A stretch of DNA of 64,000 bases, from assembly GCF_948329825.1 (NCBI RefSeq), contig NZ_CAOJCM010000001.1:868001-932000 (forward strand), in the 5' to 3' direction. This document shows, piece by piece, positions 1 to 8,609 of this stretch (position 1 is the stretch's first letter; the number at the start of each line of letters is the position of its first letter). Under the pieces are notes generated by a model. It saw only the letters and a program-made list of their open reading frames with translations. It was not told where the DNA came from and ran no database searches. The translations under genes and the position numbers were made by a program. Source of the DNA: Paenibacillus sp. JJ-100 (GTDB lineage: Bacteria > Bacillota > Bacilli > Paenibacillales > Paenibacillaceae).

Positions 1-1
1 T

Positions 2-256
2 CTCGCTCAAGAGCTGCATCTGTCGAAGCCTTATTTGGCAGGCATGTTCAAAGAGATGACTGGGCTGACTATATTCAAGTATCTGTATGACCGGCGCATC
101 AATCAGGCCAAACTACTATTTCAGTTTCAGCCAGAGATGAGTGTGACAGAAGCAGGTCGGTTGTCTGGTTTCAAACGTCTATCCCATTTCAGCCGAATTT
201 TTAAACAAAGTGTGGGCTGTTCACCCGATCTGTATCGAAGTCAACTTCGTCGGTAG
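2..256 (+). CDS. AraC-family regulator, 3' end only
   Basis: This is the C-terminal DNA-binding part of an AraC/XylS-type regulator. The frame is open from base 2 and the true start lies before the window. The visible 84 residues hold the end of the first helix-turn-helix (LSKPYLAGMFKEMTG) and the complete second one (VTEAGRLSGFKRLSHFSRIFKQ), ending in the usual C(S)PxxYR tail. The ligand-binding domain is outside the window, so the regulated pathway cannot be inferred. Confidence 0.9.
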   Translation, partial: LAQELHLSKPYLAGMFKEMTGLTIFKYLYDRRINQAKLLFQFQPEMSVTEAGRLSGFKRLSHFSRIFKQSVGCSPDLYRSQLRR

Positions 257-318
257 ATGTTAGACGGGGCAAGACCACAGCGCGAAGCTTAACAGCAAAG
301 TTAAATCGTATTATTCAG

Positions 319-354
319 AAGTCGACCTGTAGATCACATGGTCGACTTTTTTAA
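319..354 (+). terminator. Intrinsic terminator after the AraC gene
   Basis: A perfect 9-bp stem, AAGTCGACC (319-327) with GGTCGACTT (340-348), is followed by a run of T. Confidence 0.85.
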
Positions 355-522
355 TTGTTTTTATACACTGTCGATCTCAAGATGCCAAGAATCATCTGTG
401 GTTCAGAAACAACTGATGTTTAGAATACGAAGCGAACAGGTAAAGAAATGGTAAAGATGAATGGAGAGCATTTACACAAGAACTTACTAAATAATATCAA
501 TTAAAAGTACAGGAGGCGAAGA

Positions 523-741
523 ATGATGGATAAGAATAGATCAGCACAGCAACGTAAAAATGAGGGAACAACGGAGCATGAAAGAAAACTGGAGCAACAT
601 GAGCAGCAACAGACTGTAGATCCCATTCCAATGCAGGATCTGAATATGGAAGCGAAGGAAGAGAAACTTAAGGATCAGACCAAAAGTAATTCGTCAACAG
701 AAGAGAAGTACCGTGCTGATTACCGGAAGAGGAATGAATGA
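523..741 (+). CDS. Small hydrophilic hypothetical protein
   Basis: A 72-aa protein, very rich in Glu, Lys, Gln and Asn, with no membrane segment or recognisable domain. The SD AGGAGGCGA ends just before the ATG-ATG pair at 523/526. Its composition (EHERKLEQHEQQQ) suggests a disordered or small spore/stress-type protein, but this is only a compositional impression. It stands alone between the AraC terminator and the nitroreductase promoter. Function unknown. Confidence 0.7.
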   Translation: MMDKNRSAQQRKNEGTTEHERKLEQHEQQQTVDPIPMQDLNMEAKEEKLKDQTKSNSSTEEKYRADYRKRNE

Positions 742-901
742 AATAAGGTAGATGTGGAAGCATAAGTAGTGGGATGTGAAGGAAAACTAGACCTGGCGTG
801 ATGCGAGAGATCAACACGGCGAACATAGTGCATTGTGTAATATACGGCCCAAAGTATGTCGTATCACGTATTTATTAACGCTGTGTAAATAAAACAGTTT
901 A

Positions 902-933
902 TTGACTATTGTATGTTACTATATTATAGTTAC
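902..933 (+). promoter_or_regulatory. Sigma-A promoter with overlapping 19-bp palindrome
   Basis: TTGACT (902-907), a 17-bp spacer and TATAGT (925-930) form a good sigma-A promoter. A near-perfect inverted repeat GTTACTATA-T-TATAGTTAC (915-933, 8 of 9 positions per arm) covers the -10 and would fit repressor binding. Twelve bases, GTAACTATAATA read on the minus strand, recur in the promoter at 12401-12435. The form resembles the TACT-N7-AGTA operators of HxlR/DUF24 (YodB-type) redox repressors. That assignment is inference. Confidence 0.7.
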
Positions 934-976
934 TTTGTTGGCTTAAACAAACCAATATTTTAGGAGGCGTATACGA

Positions 977-1576
977 ATGTCTACTTTTTTGGATGCATTG
1001 AAGAACAGAAGATCCTATTACGGAATCAGCAAGGAATCTACAATTTCGGATGCGAAAATTCAGGAAATCGTCGAAGAAGCAGTGAAGTATACACCAACAG
1101 CTTTTAACTCTCAAACTTCCCGTGCTGTTGTATTGCTTGGTGAACAGCATGACCGTTTGTGGAACCACACCGAAGAAATTCTGCGTGAAGTTGTGGGCAA
1201 TGAAGAGGCATTTCAGTCTACAGCAGAGAAGATGGCAAGCTTCCGCAACGGCTATGGTACGGTATTGTTCTTCGAGGACAATAATGTGATTGCACAGCTC
1301 CAACAAAACTTTGCCGCATATGCAGATAACTTCCCGATTTGGGCTAACCAATCCAATGGTATGTTGCAATTGGTTATTTGGACAGCTCTGGAACAAGAGG
1401 GTCTTGGTGCATCCCTGCAACACTATAACCCGTTAATTGATGAGAAAGTGAAGCAAGAATGGAACATCCCGGAGAACTGGAGACTGATCGCTCAGATGCC
1501 ATTTGGTAAACCGACAGCAACACCAGGCGAGAAGGAGTTCCAGCCGATCGAAGAGCGCGTTAAGGTACACAAGTAA
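977..1576 (+). CDS. Nitroreductase family protein, HBN1/FRM2-like
   Basis: A 199-aa FMN-dependent nitroreductase fold. The N-terminal signature RRSYYGISKE, followed by TPTAFNSQTSRAVVLLGEQH, is typical of the HBN1/FRM2-like subgroup, which lacks the long C-terminal extension of NfsA types. Such enzymes reduce nitro compounds or quinone-like electrophiles with NAD(P)H; the physiological substrate here is unknown. SD AGGAGGC sits 8 bases before ATG 977. It is monocistronic, between its own promoter (902-930) and a strong terminator. The palindrome over its -10 suggests stress induction. Confidence 0.85.
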   Translation: MSTFLDALKNRRSYYGISKESTISDAKIQEIVEEAVKYTPTAFNSQTSRAVVLLGEQHDRLWNHTEEILREVVGNEEAFQSTAEKMASFRNGYGTVLFFEDNNVIAQLQQNFAAYADNFPIWANQSNGMLQLVIWTALEQEGLGASLQHYNPLIDEKVKQEWNIPENWRLIAQMPFGKPTATPGEKEFQPIEERVKVHK

Positions 1577-1607
1577 ATCTCGTAATTACCAACATTTAAG
1601 CACATAC

Positions 1608-1666
1608 GGCCTCGCTTTAATTTGATACGATGATAAATATCGTAATCTATTAAAGTGAGGCCTTTT
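1608..1666 (+). terminator. Long hairpin: terminator of nitroreductase, covers next gene's SD
   Basis: GGCCTCGCTTTAAT (1608-1621) pairs with ATTAAAGTGAGGCC (1649-1662) with one G-T pair, and an inner stem ATACGAT/ATATCGTA extends it. TTTT follows. The only SD-like sequence for the gene starting at 1669 (GTGAGG, 1655-1660) lies inside the 3' arm. Confidence 0.85.
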
Positions 1667-1668
1667 CT

Positions 1669-3303
1669 GTGAAAAAAATAGTTGAAAAAAAATCTGATCA
1701 CCCTATATGGAAACTGCTCCTAAGCGGAGTGATGATACTGGGTGTCGTGTACGGACATAGCAATCAAATTCAAGCGGCAGCAGTTCAGAAGCCTGCTTTT
1801 CAGGATACAAAGGAAAGTTATGCGAGAGAAGCCATCGACCGTCTGGCGTACAAAGGCATTGTTGCGGGAACAACACAGCATACATTTGAGCCTAAAAAAG
1901 CGGTCACACGCGCCGAATTCGCCTCTTTCGCGGTTCGATTGCTCGGATTAAAACCGGTTAAGAATAATATTAACCCTTACGTGGATACGCCAATGAATGC
2001 TTGGTTTTATGCCGATGTTGGCGCAATGACCAATCTATCCATTATGGAGGGAAAGGGTCAGGGTATGTTCAAGCCCAACGCTTCCATTACACGTGAAGAG
2101 GCCGCGGCTATGCTCGTTCGGATGTTAAAGAAAACGCCTTACACAAATAATGGAATATCCAGTACATATACGGACTCAGGAGATATCTCGACCTGGGCTC
2201 GTTCGTATGTGCAGCAGGCGTACCAGCTTGGCTTGATGCGCGGAAGCAATGGAAAGTTCCGCCCGGGTGATCAGATCACACGTGAAGAGACTGCTACCGT
2301 TTTGGATGCAATTCTGCAGAACAAAGCTTGGGCTGCGCAAATCAACCGAAAGCAGGACTATGGGATTCAATTAGGGTGGCAGTACAACTCATCGACAACA
2401 GAATTTATTAAACAAGTGGAACAGTCACCTGTGAACACAGTGGTACCTCGCTGGTTTTTTCTAGACAAAGATATGACAATATCCAATCATGCCAATACGT
2501 CACTCATGTCGTGGGCATCCGCTACGAACCGACAACTCTGGCCCATGCTCGGGAATCGTTTTAACAAAGAGTTGACACATCAGATGTTGTCTAGTTCAGC
2601 GAACCGAGAAGCGGTCGTCAAACAAGTCAGTGCATTGGTGGAAAAATATAATCTTGACGGCATTAATGTGGATTTTGAAAATGTGGACCCTGTTGACCGT
2701 GAAGGGTTTACGGCTTTTGTGACATCACTAACTAAATCTTTGCACGCACTCGGGGCGGTCGTATCCGTAGATGTCTCCCCAAATTTGGGCACAGATTGGA
2801 CGGAAGCTTTTGATTACGTGCGATTAGGTGCAATTTCGGATTATATGGTACTCATGAATTATGAAGAACACTGGAACGGCAGCCGCACACCTGGCTCTGT
2901 GGCATCCCTTCCATGGGTGCAAAGCGCCTTGACCAAGATGTTATCTGAGGTAGAACGATCTAAAATTATTATGGCACTGCCGTTATACACACGGGATTGG
3001 TCCACTGTGAATCCAGAGACGGGTTCATGGGATATTACGCTTGGAGTTCAAGGGATTCGGGCAGCCTCATCCGGATCTATCAAACACTGGGATACACGGA
3101 TTCATCAATATATCATTAACTATAATTCCAACCACACGCCAAGAGCGATCTGGGCAGAGGAAAGCCGCTCACTGTCAGCTAAAGTACAGATGAGCAGTAG
3201 ACAACATATTGCAGGGCTAGCCTATTGGTACATGGGCGGAGAGACGGCTGATGTATGGGACGCTATAACCAATGCTGTGCAATTTGAATCCTATCAGTTC
3301 TAA
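1669..3303 (+). CDS. SLH-domain GH18 glycosidase (cell-surface)
   Basis: A 544-aa exported enzyme with a GTG start. It has a signal peptide (basic start, hydrophobic LLLSGVMILGVVYG, cleavage near QAAA), then three S-layer homology repeats at roughly residues 45-220 that anchor it to secondary cell-wall polymer. A GH18 domain fills the rest. The catalytic motif DGINVDFE lies at 330-337, with E337 the expected proton donor; the C-terminal GLAYWYMGGE is also typical. The domain is closest in type to YaaH/chitinase-like spore or wall enzymes rather than classical chitinases, so the substrate (chitin or peptidoglycan) is open. The SD is inside the preceding hairpin. Confidence 0.88.
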   Translation: MKKIVEKKSDHPIWKLLLSGVMILGVVYGHSNQIQAAAVQKPAFQDTKESYAREAIDRLAYKGIVAGTTQHTFEPKKAVTRAEFASFAVRLLGLKPVKNNINPYVDTPMNAWFYADVGAMTNLSIMEGKGQGMFKPNASITREEAAAMLVRMLKKTPYTNNGISSTYTDSGDISTWARSYVQQAYQLGLMRGSNGKFRPGDQITREETATVLDAILQNKAWAAQINRKQDYGIQLGWQYNSSTTEFIKQVEQSPVNTVVPRWFFLDKDMTISNHANTSLMSWASATNRQLWPMLGNRFNKELTHQMLSSSANREAVVKQVSALVEKYNLDGINVDFENVDPVDREGFTAFVTSLTKSLHALGAVVSVDVSPNLGTDWTEAFDYVRLGAISDYMVLMNYEEHWNGSRTPGSVASLPWVQSALTKMLSEVERSKIIMALPLYTRDWSTVNPETGSWDITLGVQGIRAASSGSIKHWDTRIHQYIINYNSNHTPRAIWAEESRSLSAKVQMSSRQHIAGLAYWYMGGETADVWDAITNAVQFESYQF

Positions 3304-3343
3304 CGATACCTGATCGGTATTAATTTCGTAATGACTTTCAAAT

Positions 3344-3394
3344 GGACCTGAACTTTGCGGAGATGAAGCCGGAGGTTTGGGTCTTTTGTTTTTG
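3344..3394 (+). terminator. Possible imperfect terminator
   Basis: GACCTGAACTTTGCGG pairs imperfectly with CCGGAGGTTTGGGTC, followed by TTTTGTTTTT. Confidence 0.5.
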
Positions 3395-3523
3395 GTTTAA
3401 GCTATGAGATAAGTCAGCCCGTTTAAGCCTGTTCGTACGGTTTAATGTATAGAAGGACAACTATAGTCCGGGGAATATACCATAAAATTGATGAAGTATG
3501 AAATATACAGGAGGAGGAGAAGC

Positions 3524-4438
3524 ATGCGAGAGATGGATTGTATTATTGTGGGTGGAGGGCTCGCAGGGCTTCAGGCAGCCATTCAGCTTGGACGTTATTC
3601 TGCACATCAGGTGCTGGTAATCGATGCCGGAGAAGGGCGATCAACCCTGTGTCGAACTTACCATAATATTCTTGGATATCCGGATGGAGTGTCTGGACAA
3701 GAGCTCCGAGCTATAGGCAGGATGCAGGCCGAACAGACGGGTGTTATTTTTGAACAGGATCGTATTATAGAAGCAATACGTGTGCCAGATGAAAAAATCA
3801 GGCTAAGGGGTTCATCCGGAACTGTGTACCAGGCCAAGACAGTGTTGCTGGCAACCGGGTTATCGGATCGAGTGCCCGATATTCCCGGGCTGAAACCAAC
3901 CCTTGGCAGAACCGTTTACGTATGTCCAGATTGCGACGGGTATGAAATACAGGGAAGGCGGACCATTCTGTTGGGGGCTGGTGAAGCTGGAGCTAATATG
4001 GCAATGACTCTGATTGAACGTACAGCGGAATTGTTATACATCAATCATGAACAAACTGAAATTTCGGCTGATCTTCATCGCCAGATGAAGCAAGCAGGAG
4101 TTCGTTATCTGGAAGCGGCCGTACAGGAAGTACAGCAGATCGAAGACGGGCGTATAACAGGTGTGCTGACTGAAGATGGACAGGTATACGAATCGGAGCG
4201 TGGTTTTATCGCTTTTGGCGGTAACCGAGTTCACTATGAACTGGCAGAACAGCTGGGAGCTGTCATCGCAGACAATAAACATGTGGAAGCGAATCCTCGC
4301 AGCATGCAGGCGGCACCTCAGGTATGGATAGCAGGGGACCTGGGTCTTCATGCAGAACAGGCTACAGTCGCTATGGGAGAAGGTTCGATTGCTGCGATCT
4401 GGATTCATAAGGAATTACAACAAATAGTGAGAAAATAA
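3524..4438 (+). CDS. TrxR-like FAD/NAD(P)-dependent oxidoreductase
   Basis: A 304-aa two-Rossmann flavoprotein of the thioredoxin-reductase superfamily. FAD motif GGGLAGLQAA is at the N-terminus, a second GxGxxG-like motif (LLGAGEAGANMA) is mid-protein, and the late FAD motif is WIAGDLG. The redox centre reads VCPDCDGYE, a CPxCDGxE form of the GliT/HlmI-like and low-Mr TrxR-like group instead of the CATC of TrxB. A disulfide substrate is therefore likely but need not be thioredoxin. ATG 3524 is chosen over the upstream ATG at 3488 because AGGAGGAGGAG precedes it at ideal distance. Monocistronic. Confidence 0.85.
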   Translation: MREMDCIIVGGGLAGLQAAIQLGRYSAHQVLVIDAGEGRSTLCRTYHNILGYPDGVSGQELRAIGRMQAEQTGVIFEQDRIIEAIRVPDEKIRLRGSSGTVYQAKTVLLATGLSDRVPDIPGLKPTLGRTVYVCPDCDGYEIQGRRTILLGAGEAGANMAMTLIERTAELLYINHEQTEISADLHRQMKQAGVRYLEAAVQEVQQIEDGRITGVLTEDGQVYESERGFIAFGGNRVHYELAEQLGAVIADNKHVEANPRSMQAAPQVWIAGDLGLHAEQATVAMGEGSIAAIWIHKELQQIVRK

Positions 4439-4469
4439 CTGTACTGTATGGTTGAAAATAAAAAGAAGA

Positions 4470-4505
4470 AAGTCCTCCTTAGCGATTAAGCCATAGGGAG
4501 GACTT
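4470..4505. terminator. Bidirectional hairpin between convergent genes
   Basis: AAGTCCTCC (4470-4478) pairs with GGAGGACTT (4497-4505). On the minus strand a T-rich tract follows, fitting termination of the gene at 4557-4766; the plus-strand tail is weaker. Confidence 0.7.
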
Positions 4506-4556
4506 GTTCTGATGCCTTTATTTTTATAAGGAGAGCTGTGCTCCAGTTGGAACTCT

Positions 4557-4766
4557 TCATTGATCAGACTTGTCTGTTACATTTTGATCTGAAGAATGAT
4601 CATCCGATTTATGTGTGAAGTCTTTGCGGATGTTATCGATGATGTCACCGACCACACCTTCGATCATATCTGTAGGTCCAGGATTTCTTTTGTCGGGTTC
4701 GATAACGGTATTCGTGCCTGGTTCAAGTTCATCATTTGTTTTTTCGTGTTTAGGATTGTTATTCAT
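4557..4766 (-). CDS. Small acidic hypothetical protein
   Basis: A 69-aa hydrophilic protein rich in Asp, Asn, Lys and Pro, with a possible amphipathic stretch MIEGVVGDIIDNI. No known domain was recognised. Read on the minus strand the SD AAGGAGGAG precedes the ATG at 4766 by a normal gap, and the gene ends in front of a hairpin, so I accept it as real. Function unknown. Confidence 0.75.
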   Translation of the reverse strand: MNNNPKHEKTNDELEPGTNTVIEPDKRNPGPTDMIEGVVGDIIDNIRKDFTHKSDDHSSDQNVTDKSDQ

Positions 4767-5037
4767 GTAAACTCCTCCTTATATTCCGTAGTAATCGATG
4801 TTTACTAACATAACCAACCATCTGCTTGTATATGTAAAACGATTAACCCAAAGATCATTTTTGAAACGGTTATTTAGCATATGATCTTGAAAAGGGGTTA
4901 AAATGCTCTCTCGCTGATTAAACTTCAGCAGGACGTTTATATTATAAGGGACACATGCTTGTGAAAGTATGGGCAAGCTCAACACTCAACATTAGTGAAG
5001 TAGATGAGTCAGCACTTAAACTGAGGAGGGAATAATT

Positions 5038-5391
5038 ATGAATGAACAAAATCATGTGATCCACAAAAACGGACAGGTTTCCACAGATCAGGTAGACAAC
5101 GCGATTGAAAAGATTGCACCAGAGGAAAGAGACCAGATTTTACAAAATTTTGATGCATTCAAAGAATACCTCGGTAAACGAATTGCCATGGGTGAATCCA
5201 TCGGATTAAGTGAAGAGCAAATGGCTAAAATTGCACAGAAAGTTGCGGATCATCTGGCGGCTAACGAAGAACCGCGTAACCGTGAAGAGAAGCTCTTGCA
5301 GGAGCTATGGAACGTAGGTAAAGAAGAGGAGCGCCACATGCTCGCACATATGCTGGTTCGTTTGGCGCAAGATACTAGAACGAGTCACTAA
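5038..5391 (+). CDS. DUF3243 family protein
   Basis: A 117-aa cytosolic protein matching the DUF3243 (YmfJ-like) pattern of Bacillota: a helical core FKEYLGKRIAMGESIGLSEEQ, then EEPRNREEKLLQELWNVG and the closing EERHMLAHMLVRL. SD GAGGAGGG lies just before ATG 5038. In B. subtilis ymfJ is near late sporulation genes, but its function is not established. The extra N-terminal 20 residues are hydrophilic. It is followed by a strong hairpin at 5443. Confidence 0.85.
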   Translation: MNEQNHVIHKNGQVSTDQVDNAIEKIAPEERDQILQNFDAFKEYLGKRIAMGESIGLSEEQMAKIAQKVADHLAANEEPRNREEKLLQELWNVGKEEERHMLAHMLVRLAQDTRTSH

Positions 5392-5442
5392 ACTTTTTTG
5401 GTATAAAGTGTGTGTACAAGCATAGATTAATATAGATGCAGG

Positions 5443-5475
5443 AGAAACCCCAAATGCAGCTGATTTGGGGTTTCT
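5443..5475 (+). terminator. Strong hairpin after DUF3243 gene
   Basis: AGAAACCCCAAAT (5443-5455) pairs perfectly with ATTTGGGGTTTCT (5463-5475). The following T tract is poor. The rest of 5391-5701 holds no gene that I can support. Confidence 0.7.
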
Positions 5476-5700
5476 GCATGATCTTTCCATAGATTAAGTA
5501 GTGGACAAGCTTAAGAGATGACGTATATTGTAACTAATTTTAATCTCGATGATACTTTTGAGGAACCGGTATGGATTATGATGAGTACATAGTAAACGAA
5601 CCGTTGTTCCAAGATGTGCTCGTTTGAGAAGATCAGCATACGTTTAATGATGGATAAGAAGACTTTTATAGTATTGACTAGTAACGTGAATGAAGGAGAG

Positions 5701-6276
5701 ATGAGCATGAAGAACGCGGCGAAACGATGGAGATTACAGATGGTTGGTGCAGTAGTTGCTCTGCTTGGTATCATCGTGCTCACTACGTATTTGCTTACCC
5801 CTGCGAATGCAGCGGATCGTACGGATGTTCCGTCCTCTTCTGCCGCGAGTATGGCACAACCGGCGAATTCAGAAGTATACACTGCATATATAGATGAAAT
5901 GAATGTTGTAGACGGAAAACTAATGTTAACGGTAGACAAGATCGGCTGGTATCAAGGCGAAGAAGCCGATACGATTTTCAATCAACGCAATCCCGATGCT
6001 GGCTTAGATGGAGCACCAGACGGGTACTATATTATCAATGACAATGAAGAGCATGAACAAGTTGAGGTTCATACAGACGCTAAAGTTCTAATGCAACTGT
6101 ATGACCGCGATGGTACCGTTCAGGGAACAGAGATTCAGTGGAATGAACCTGTGACATTATCTAAATTTCAATCTCTGTACGGAGATAAACGGATTATGGA
6201 TTTGTCCGTTTTTCCATATCATCTGACCATTCAAGATGGGAAAGTAGTTCAAATTGTACAACAGTACATTCCATAA
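5701..6276 (+). CDS. Membrane-anchored or exported hypothetical protein
   Basis: A 191-aa protein with a basic N-terminus (MSMKNAAKRWR) and one hydrophobic segment (MVGAVVALLGIIVLTTYLL), followed by PANAAD, which could be a signal-peptidase site. The mature part is acidic and appears globular, with an alternating beta-type pattern (YTAYIDEMNVVDGKLMLTVD). I do not recognise a named family. ATG 5701 follows SD GAAGGAGAG; ATG 5707 is an alternative. Alone between a hairpin and a terminator. Confidence 0.75.
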   Translation: MSMKNAAKRWRLQMVGAVVALLGIIVLTTYLLTPANAADRTDVPSSSAASMAQPANSEVYTAYIDEMNVVDGKLMLTVDKIGWYQGEEADTIFNQRNPDAGLDGAPDGYYIINDNEEHEQVEVHTDAKVLMQLYDRDGTVQGTEIQWNEPVTLSKFQSLYGDKRIMDLSVFPYHLTIQDGKVVQIVQQYIP

Positions 6277-6322
6277 TTAGTGTCGATGTTGATGAAGATA
6301 TGAGAATGAACAATATAGCAGA

Positions 6323-6370
6323 AAAGCATTCTTTCCGTTCGAATGAGCGGTGAAGAATGCTTTTTATTTT
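6323..6370 (+). terminator. Intrinsic terminator
   Basis: AAAGCATTCTT and AAGAATGCTTT arms, with an inner CCG/CGG extension, are followed by TTTTATTTT. Confidence 0.85.
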
Positions 6371-6458
6371 AACAAATAGATGAAAGCGATTGTAATTCGT
6401 TGGTGCTGCATGTATCATTATAGGAATGGCGTTTTTACATCGTTCAGGAGGCTTTCTG

Positions 6459-7319
6459 ATGCTTAAAGACATGATTGCATTAACTAAACCCGGACTGCTA
6501 AGGCTGAATGTGTTTGCAGTAGCTGCAGGGTTCTGGGTTGCTTCAAAGTGGGATATTTCATGGGGATTGTTGCTACTGGTTGTGCTTGGCTCCACTCTGG
6601 TGATTGCTTCGGCATGTGTCATGAACAACTATTGGGATCGTGAACTGGATCAAAAGATGGAACGAACCAAAAAACGGATGGATTACATTAATCATCTGAA
6701 GCCCGGATTTGTTCTTGGGTATAGCCTGGTTCTTGGAATCGCTGGTTTAGCGGTGCTGTTTCTACTCGTGAATCCGTTATCAGGCTGGATGGCTTTGCTG
6801 GGCTGGTTTGCTTATATTGTCATCTACACGATGTGGTTGAAACGCACCTCGACGTGGAGTACGTCGTTAGGCGGGATTGCAGGAGCAATGCCACCAGTTA
6901 TCGGCTATACTGCGGTAACCAATGAGATTGATGCAGGAGCTTGGTTATTATTTGCGTTCTTATTTTTGTGGCAGCCTCCACACTTCTGGTCGCTAGGTAT
7001 TCGGCGCGTAGAGGAGTATCGTGCTGCAGGATTCCCGTTGCTGCCGGTGGTCAAAGGAGTGAAACGTACCAAGATTCAGATGATTCCTTATGTTTTTTTA
7101 CTAATTCCCTCGGTATTCTTGTTGTACTACTTTGATTACGTTGGCCTTGTATTTCTTATTATATCTCTGATTAGCAGCATCATCTGGTTTGTACATACAC
7201 TTCTTGGGTTAAAAACACAAGATGATGAGAAGTGGGCGAAGGTTAACTTTTTGATCTCTGTTAATTATCTAATGCTTGTATTCATCGTGATGGTTGCCAA
7301 TACAACTTGGTCAAGTTAA
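6459..7319 (+). CDS. ctaB: Protoheme IX farnesyltransferase (heme O synthase)
   Basis: A 286-aa polytopic UbiA-type prenyltransferase that converts heme B to heme O in the membrane. The first Asp-rich motif reads NNYWDRELDQKMERTKKR; the second part carries QPPHFWSLGI and REEYRAAGFPLLPVVKG-type sequence (here RRVEEYRAAGF), both characteristic of CtaB/CyoE. About eight hydrophobic segments follow the family layout. ATG 6459 follows CAGGAGG. No cytochrome oxidase or ctaA genes are adjacent, so this may be a stand-alone or second copy. Confidence 0.92.
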   Translation: MLKDMIALTKPGLLRLNVFAVAAGFWVASKWDISWGLLLLVVLGSTLVIASACVMNNYWDRELDQKMERTKKRMDYINHLKPGFVLGYSLVLGIAGLAVLFLLVNPLSGWMALLGWFAYIVIYTMWLKRTSTWSTSLGGIAGAMPPVIGYTAVTNEIDAGAWLLFAFLFLWQPPHFWSLGIRRVEEYRAAGFPLLPVVKGVKRTKIQMIPYVFLLIPSVFLLYYFDYVGLVFLIISLISSIIWFVHTLLGLKTQDDEKWAKVNFLISVNYLMLVFIVMVANTTWSS

Positions 7320-7326
7320 CCTAACA

Positions 7327-7376
7327 AACCCGGGATAAACAAAACATGTTTTGTTCATCCCGGGTTTTATGCTACA
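7327..7376 (+). terminator. Intrinsic terminator of ctaB
   Basis: A long stem AACCCGGGAT-a-AACAAAACA / TGTTTTGTT-c-ATCCCGGGTT is followed by TTTT. It ends only 35 bases before the next start codon. Confidence 0.9.
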
Positions 7377-7410
7377 CTGGATGGAAAATCAAGAAAATCG
7401 GGTGAGCAAG

Positions 7411-8445
7411 ATGGGGAAAAGAGTGACCATGCAGCAGATTGCAGATGCTGCGGGCGTATCCAAGTTCGCGGTTTCCCGTGCACTTACGGGGAAGCCGGGT
7501 GTAAGTGAGTACACACGTGACATGATTGTCAGAACGGCAGGGCAATTGGGTTATTTCAAAATAGAACCAAAATATAATGCTATGGAGCCTCAGGCGTCAT
7601 CAGGTATAAAACGAGGGAAAAAGAACGAAGGCACGGTTCTGATATTGTTTCCGAATATACGGTCCCAAAATTGTTCCTCCTTGTACTGGGGACCTGTATT
7701 TGAGGGGATTTCAGCGAGGTTGAATGAGAAAGGAATGGATATTTTAACGCTGACGGAGCCTTCTTCCGATCATATGTTTTCGGTACTCAATCCCGATGCG
7801 ATTCGGGGTGTTATTACAGTGGGCACGATCTCCACGTCGGTATTGCTCGAAATATACCGCTTACGCATCCCACTCGTCATGGTGGATCATGAGGATTCGG
7901 CTATTCATACGGATACGGTGTTTACAGATAATGTGAAAGGGACAAAAGAATTAGTCCTTATGCTGGCTGCGAAGGGATACAAGCGATTTCAGTTTGCTGG
8001 GCAATTGCCGGATGCTGTCAGTTTCAGAGAACGATGGCTAGGATACCGGATGGGACTAGAAGAAATGCAAATACAGGTTAATCAGCATGCAGGGTTGTTG
8101 GTAGAGGAGTATGAGGAGATGCAGCAATCCATCAGAGATATGAAATTGGAAGATATTCCTGAAGTGATCGTATGTGCGAACGATCATACAGCAGTTATGA
8201 TCATTGAGGCATTACGAAGTCGCGAAGTGATGGTGCCTGAACAATGTGCCGTGACTGGGTTTGATAATACGCGGATAGATGATCCGATTTTGGCTACAGC
8301 ACATATTCACAAAGAACATCTCGGAGAACGGGCTGTTGATCAGCTAATCTGGCGGATGGACCATCGGGAAGCTCCATATGAACGCAAGTTAATCAATGCA
8401 GAACTCATTATGCGGGACGAGTATCATTCGTTGCGAGCGACGTAA
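7411..8445 (+). CDS. LacI-family transcriptional regulator
   Basis: A 344-aa LacI/GalR repressor. The N-terminal helix-turn-helix TMQQIADAAGVSKFAVSRAL is followed by the hinge-helix region and a periplasmic-binding-protein-like effector domain with the typical CANDHTAVMIIEAL and GFDNTRIDD motifs. Start ATG 7411 is taken because the DNA-binding domain begins right after it; SD CGGGTGAG is close (4-5 bases), and in-frame upstream codons (GTG 7402, ATG 7381) remain possible. It lies directly upstream of the GH2 beta-mannosidase and probably controls it. Confidence 0.88.
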   Translation: MGKRVTMQQIADAAGVSKFAVSRALTGKPGVSEYTRDMIVRTAGQLGYFKIEPKYNAMEPQASSGIKRGKKNEGTVLILFPNIRSQNCSSLYWGPVFEGISARLNEKGMDILTLTEPSSDHMFSVLNPDAIRGVITVGTISTSVLLEIYRLRIPLVMVDHEDSAIHTDTVFTDNVKGTKELVLMLAAKGYKRFQFAGQLPDAVSFRERWLGYRMGLEEMQIQVNQHAGLLVEEYEEMQQSIRDMKLEDIPEVIVCANDHTAVMIIEALRSREVMVPEQCAVTGFDNTRIDDPILATAHIHKEHLGERAVDQLIWRMDHREAPYERKLINAELIMRDEYHSLRAT

Positions 8446-8520
8446 TCGACCGAAGTCTGTCAATCTTCAATGGAGCTGTTTAACTAAGGAAGAGCAATCG
8501 GTTTTTCAACATATGGAAGA

Positions 8521-8555
8521 GACATGGGGAAGTCATTCTCTATGTCTTTTTTTTG
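8521..8555 (+). terminator. Intrinsic terminator of the LacI gene
   Basis: GACATGGGGA pairs with TCTCTATGTC (two G-T pairs), followed by a run of eight T. Confidence 0.8.
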
Positions 8556-8609
8556 TAATATGAGAAAAGGATGAATTTAATTGACTAAATACATTGACTG
8601 ATACGTAGC

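Noticed and set aside
899..1423. A 174-aa open frame antisense to the nitroreductase gene
   Set aside because: No SD, and the forward strand encodes a complete recognisable enzyme with promoter and terminator.
6381..6394. TGAAAGCGATTGTA, a cre-like sequence before ctaB
   Set aside because: Two mismatches at conserved positions; such matches are expected by chance in a 64-kb window.
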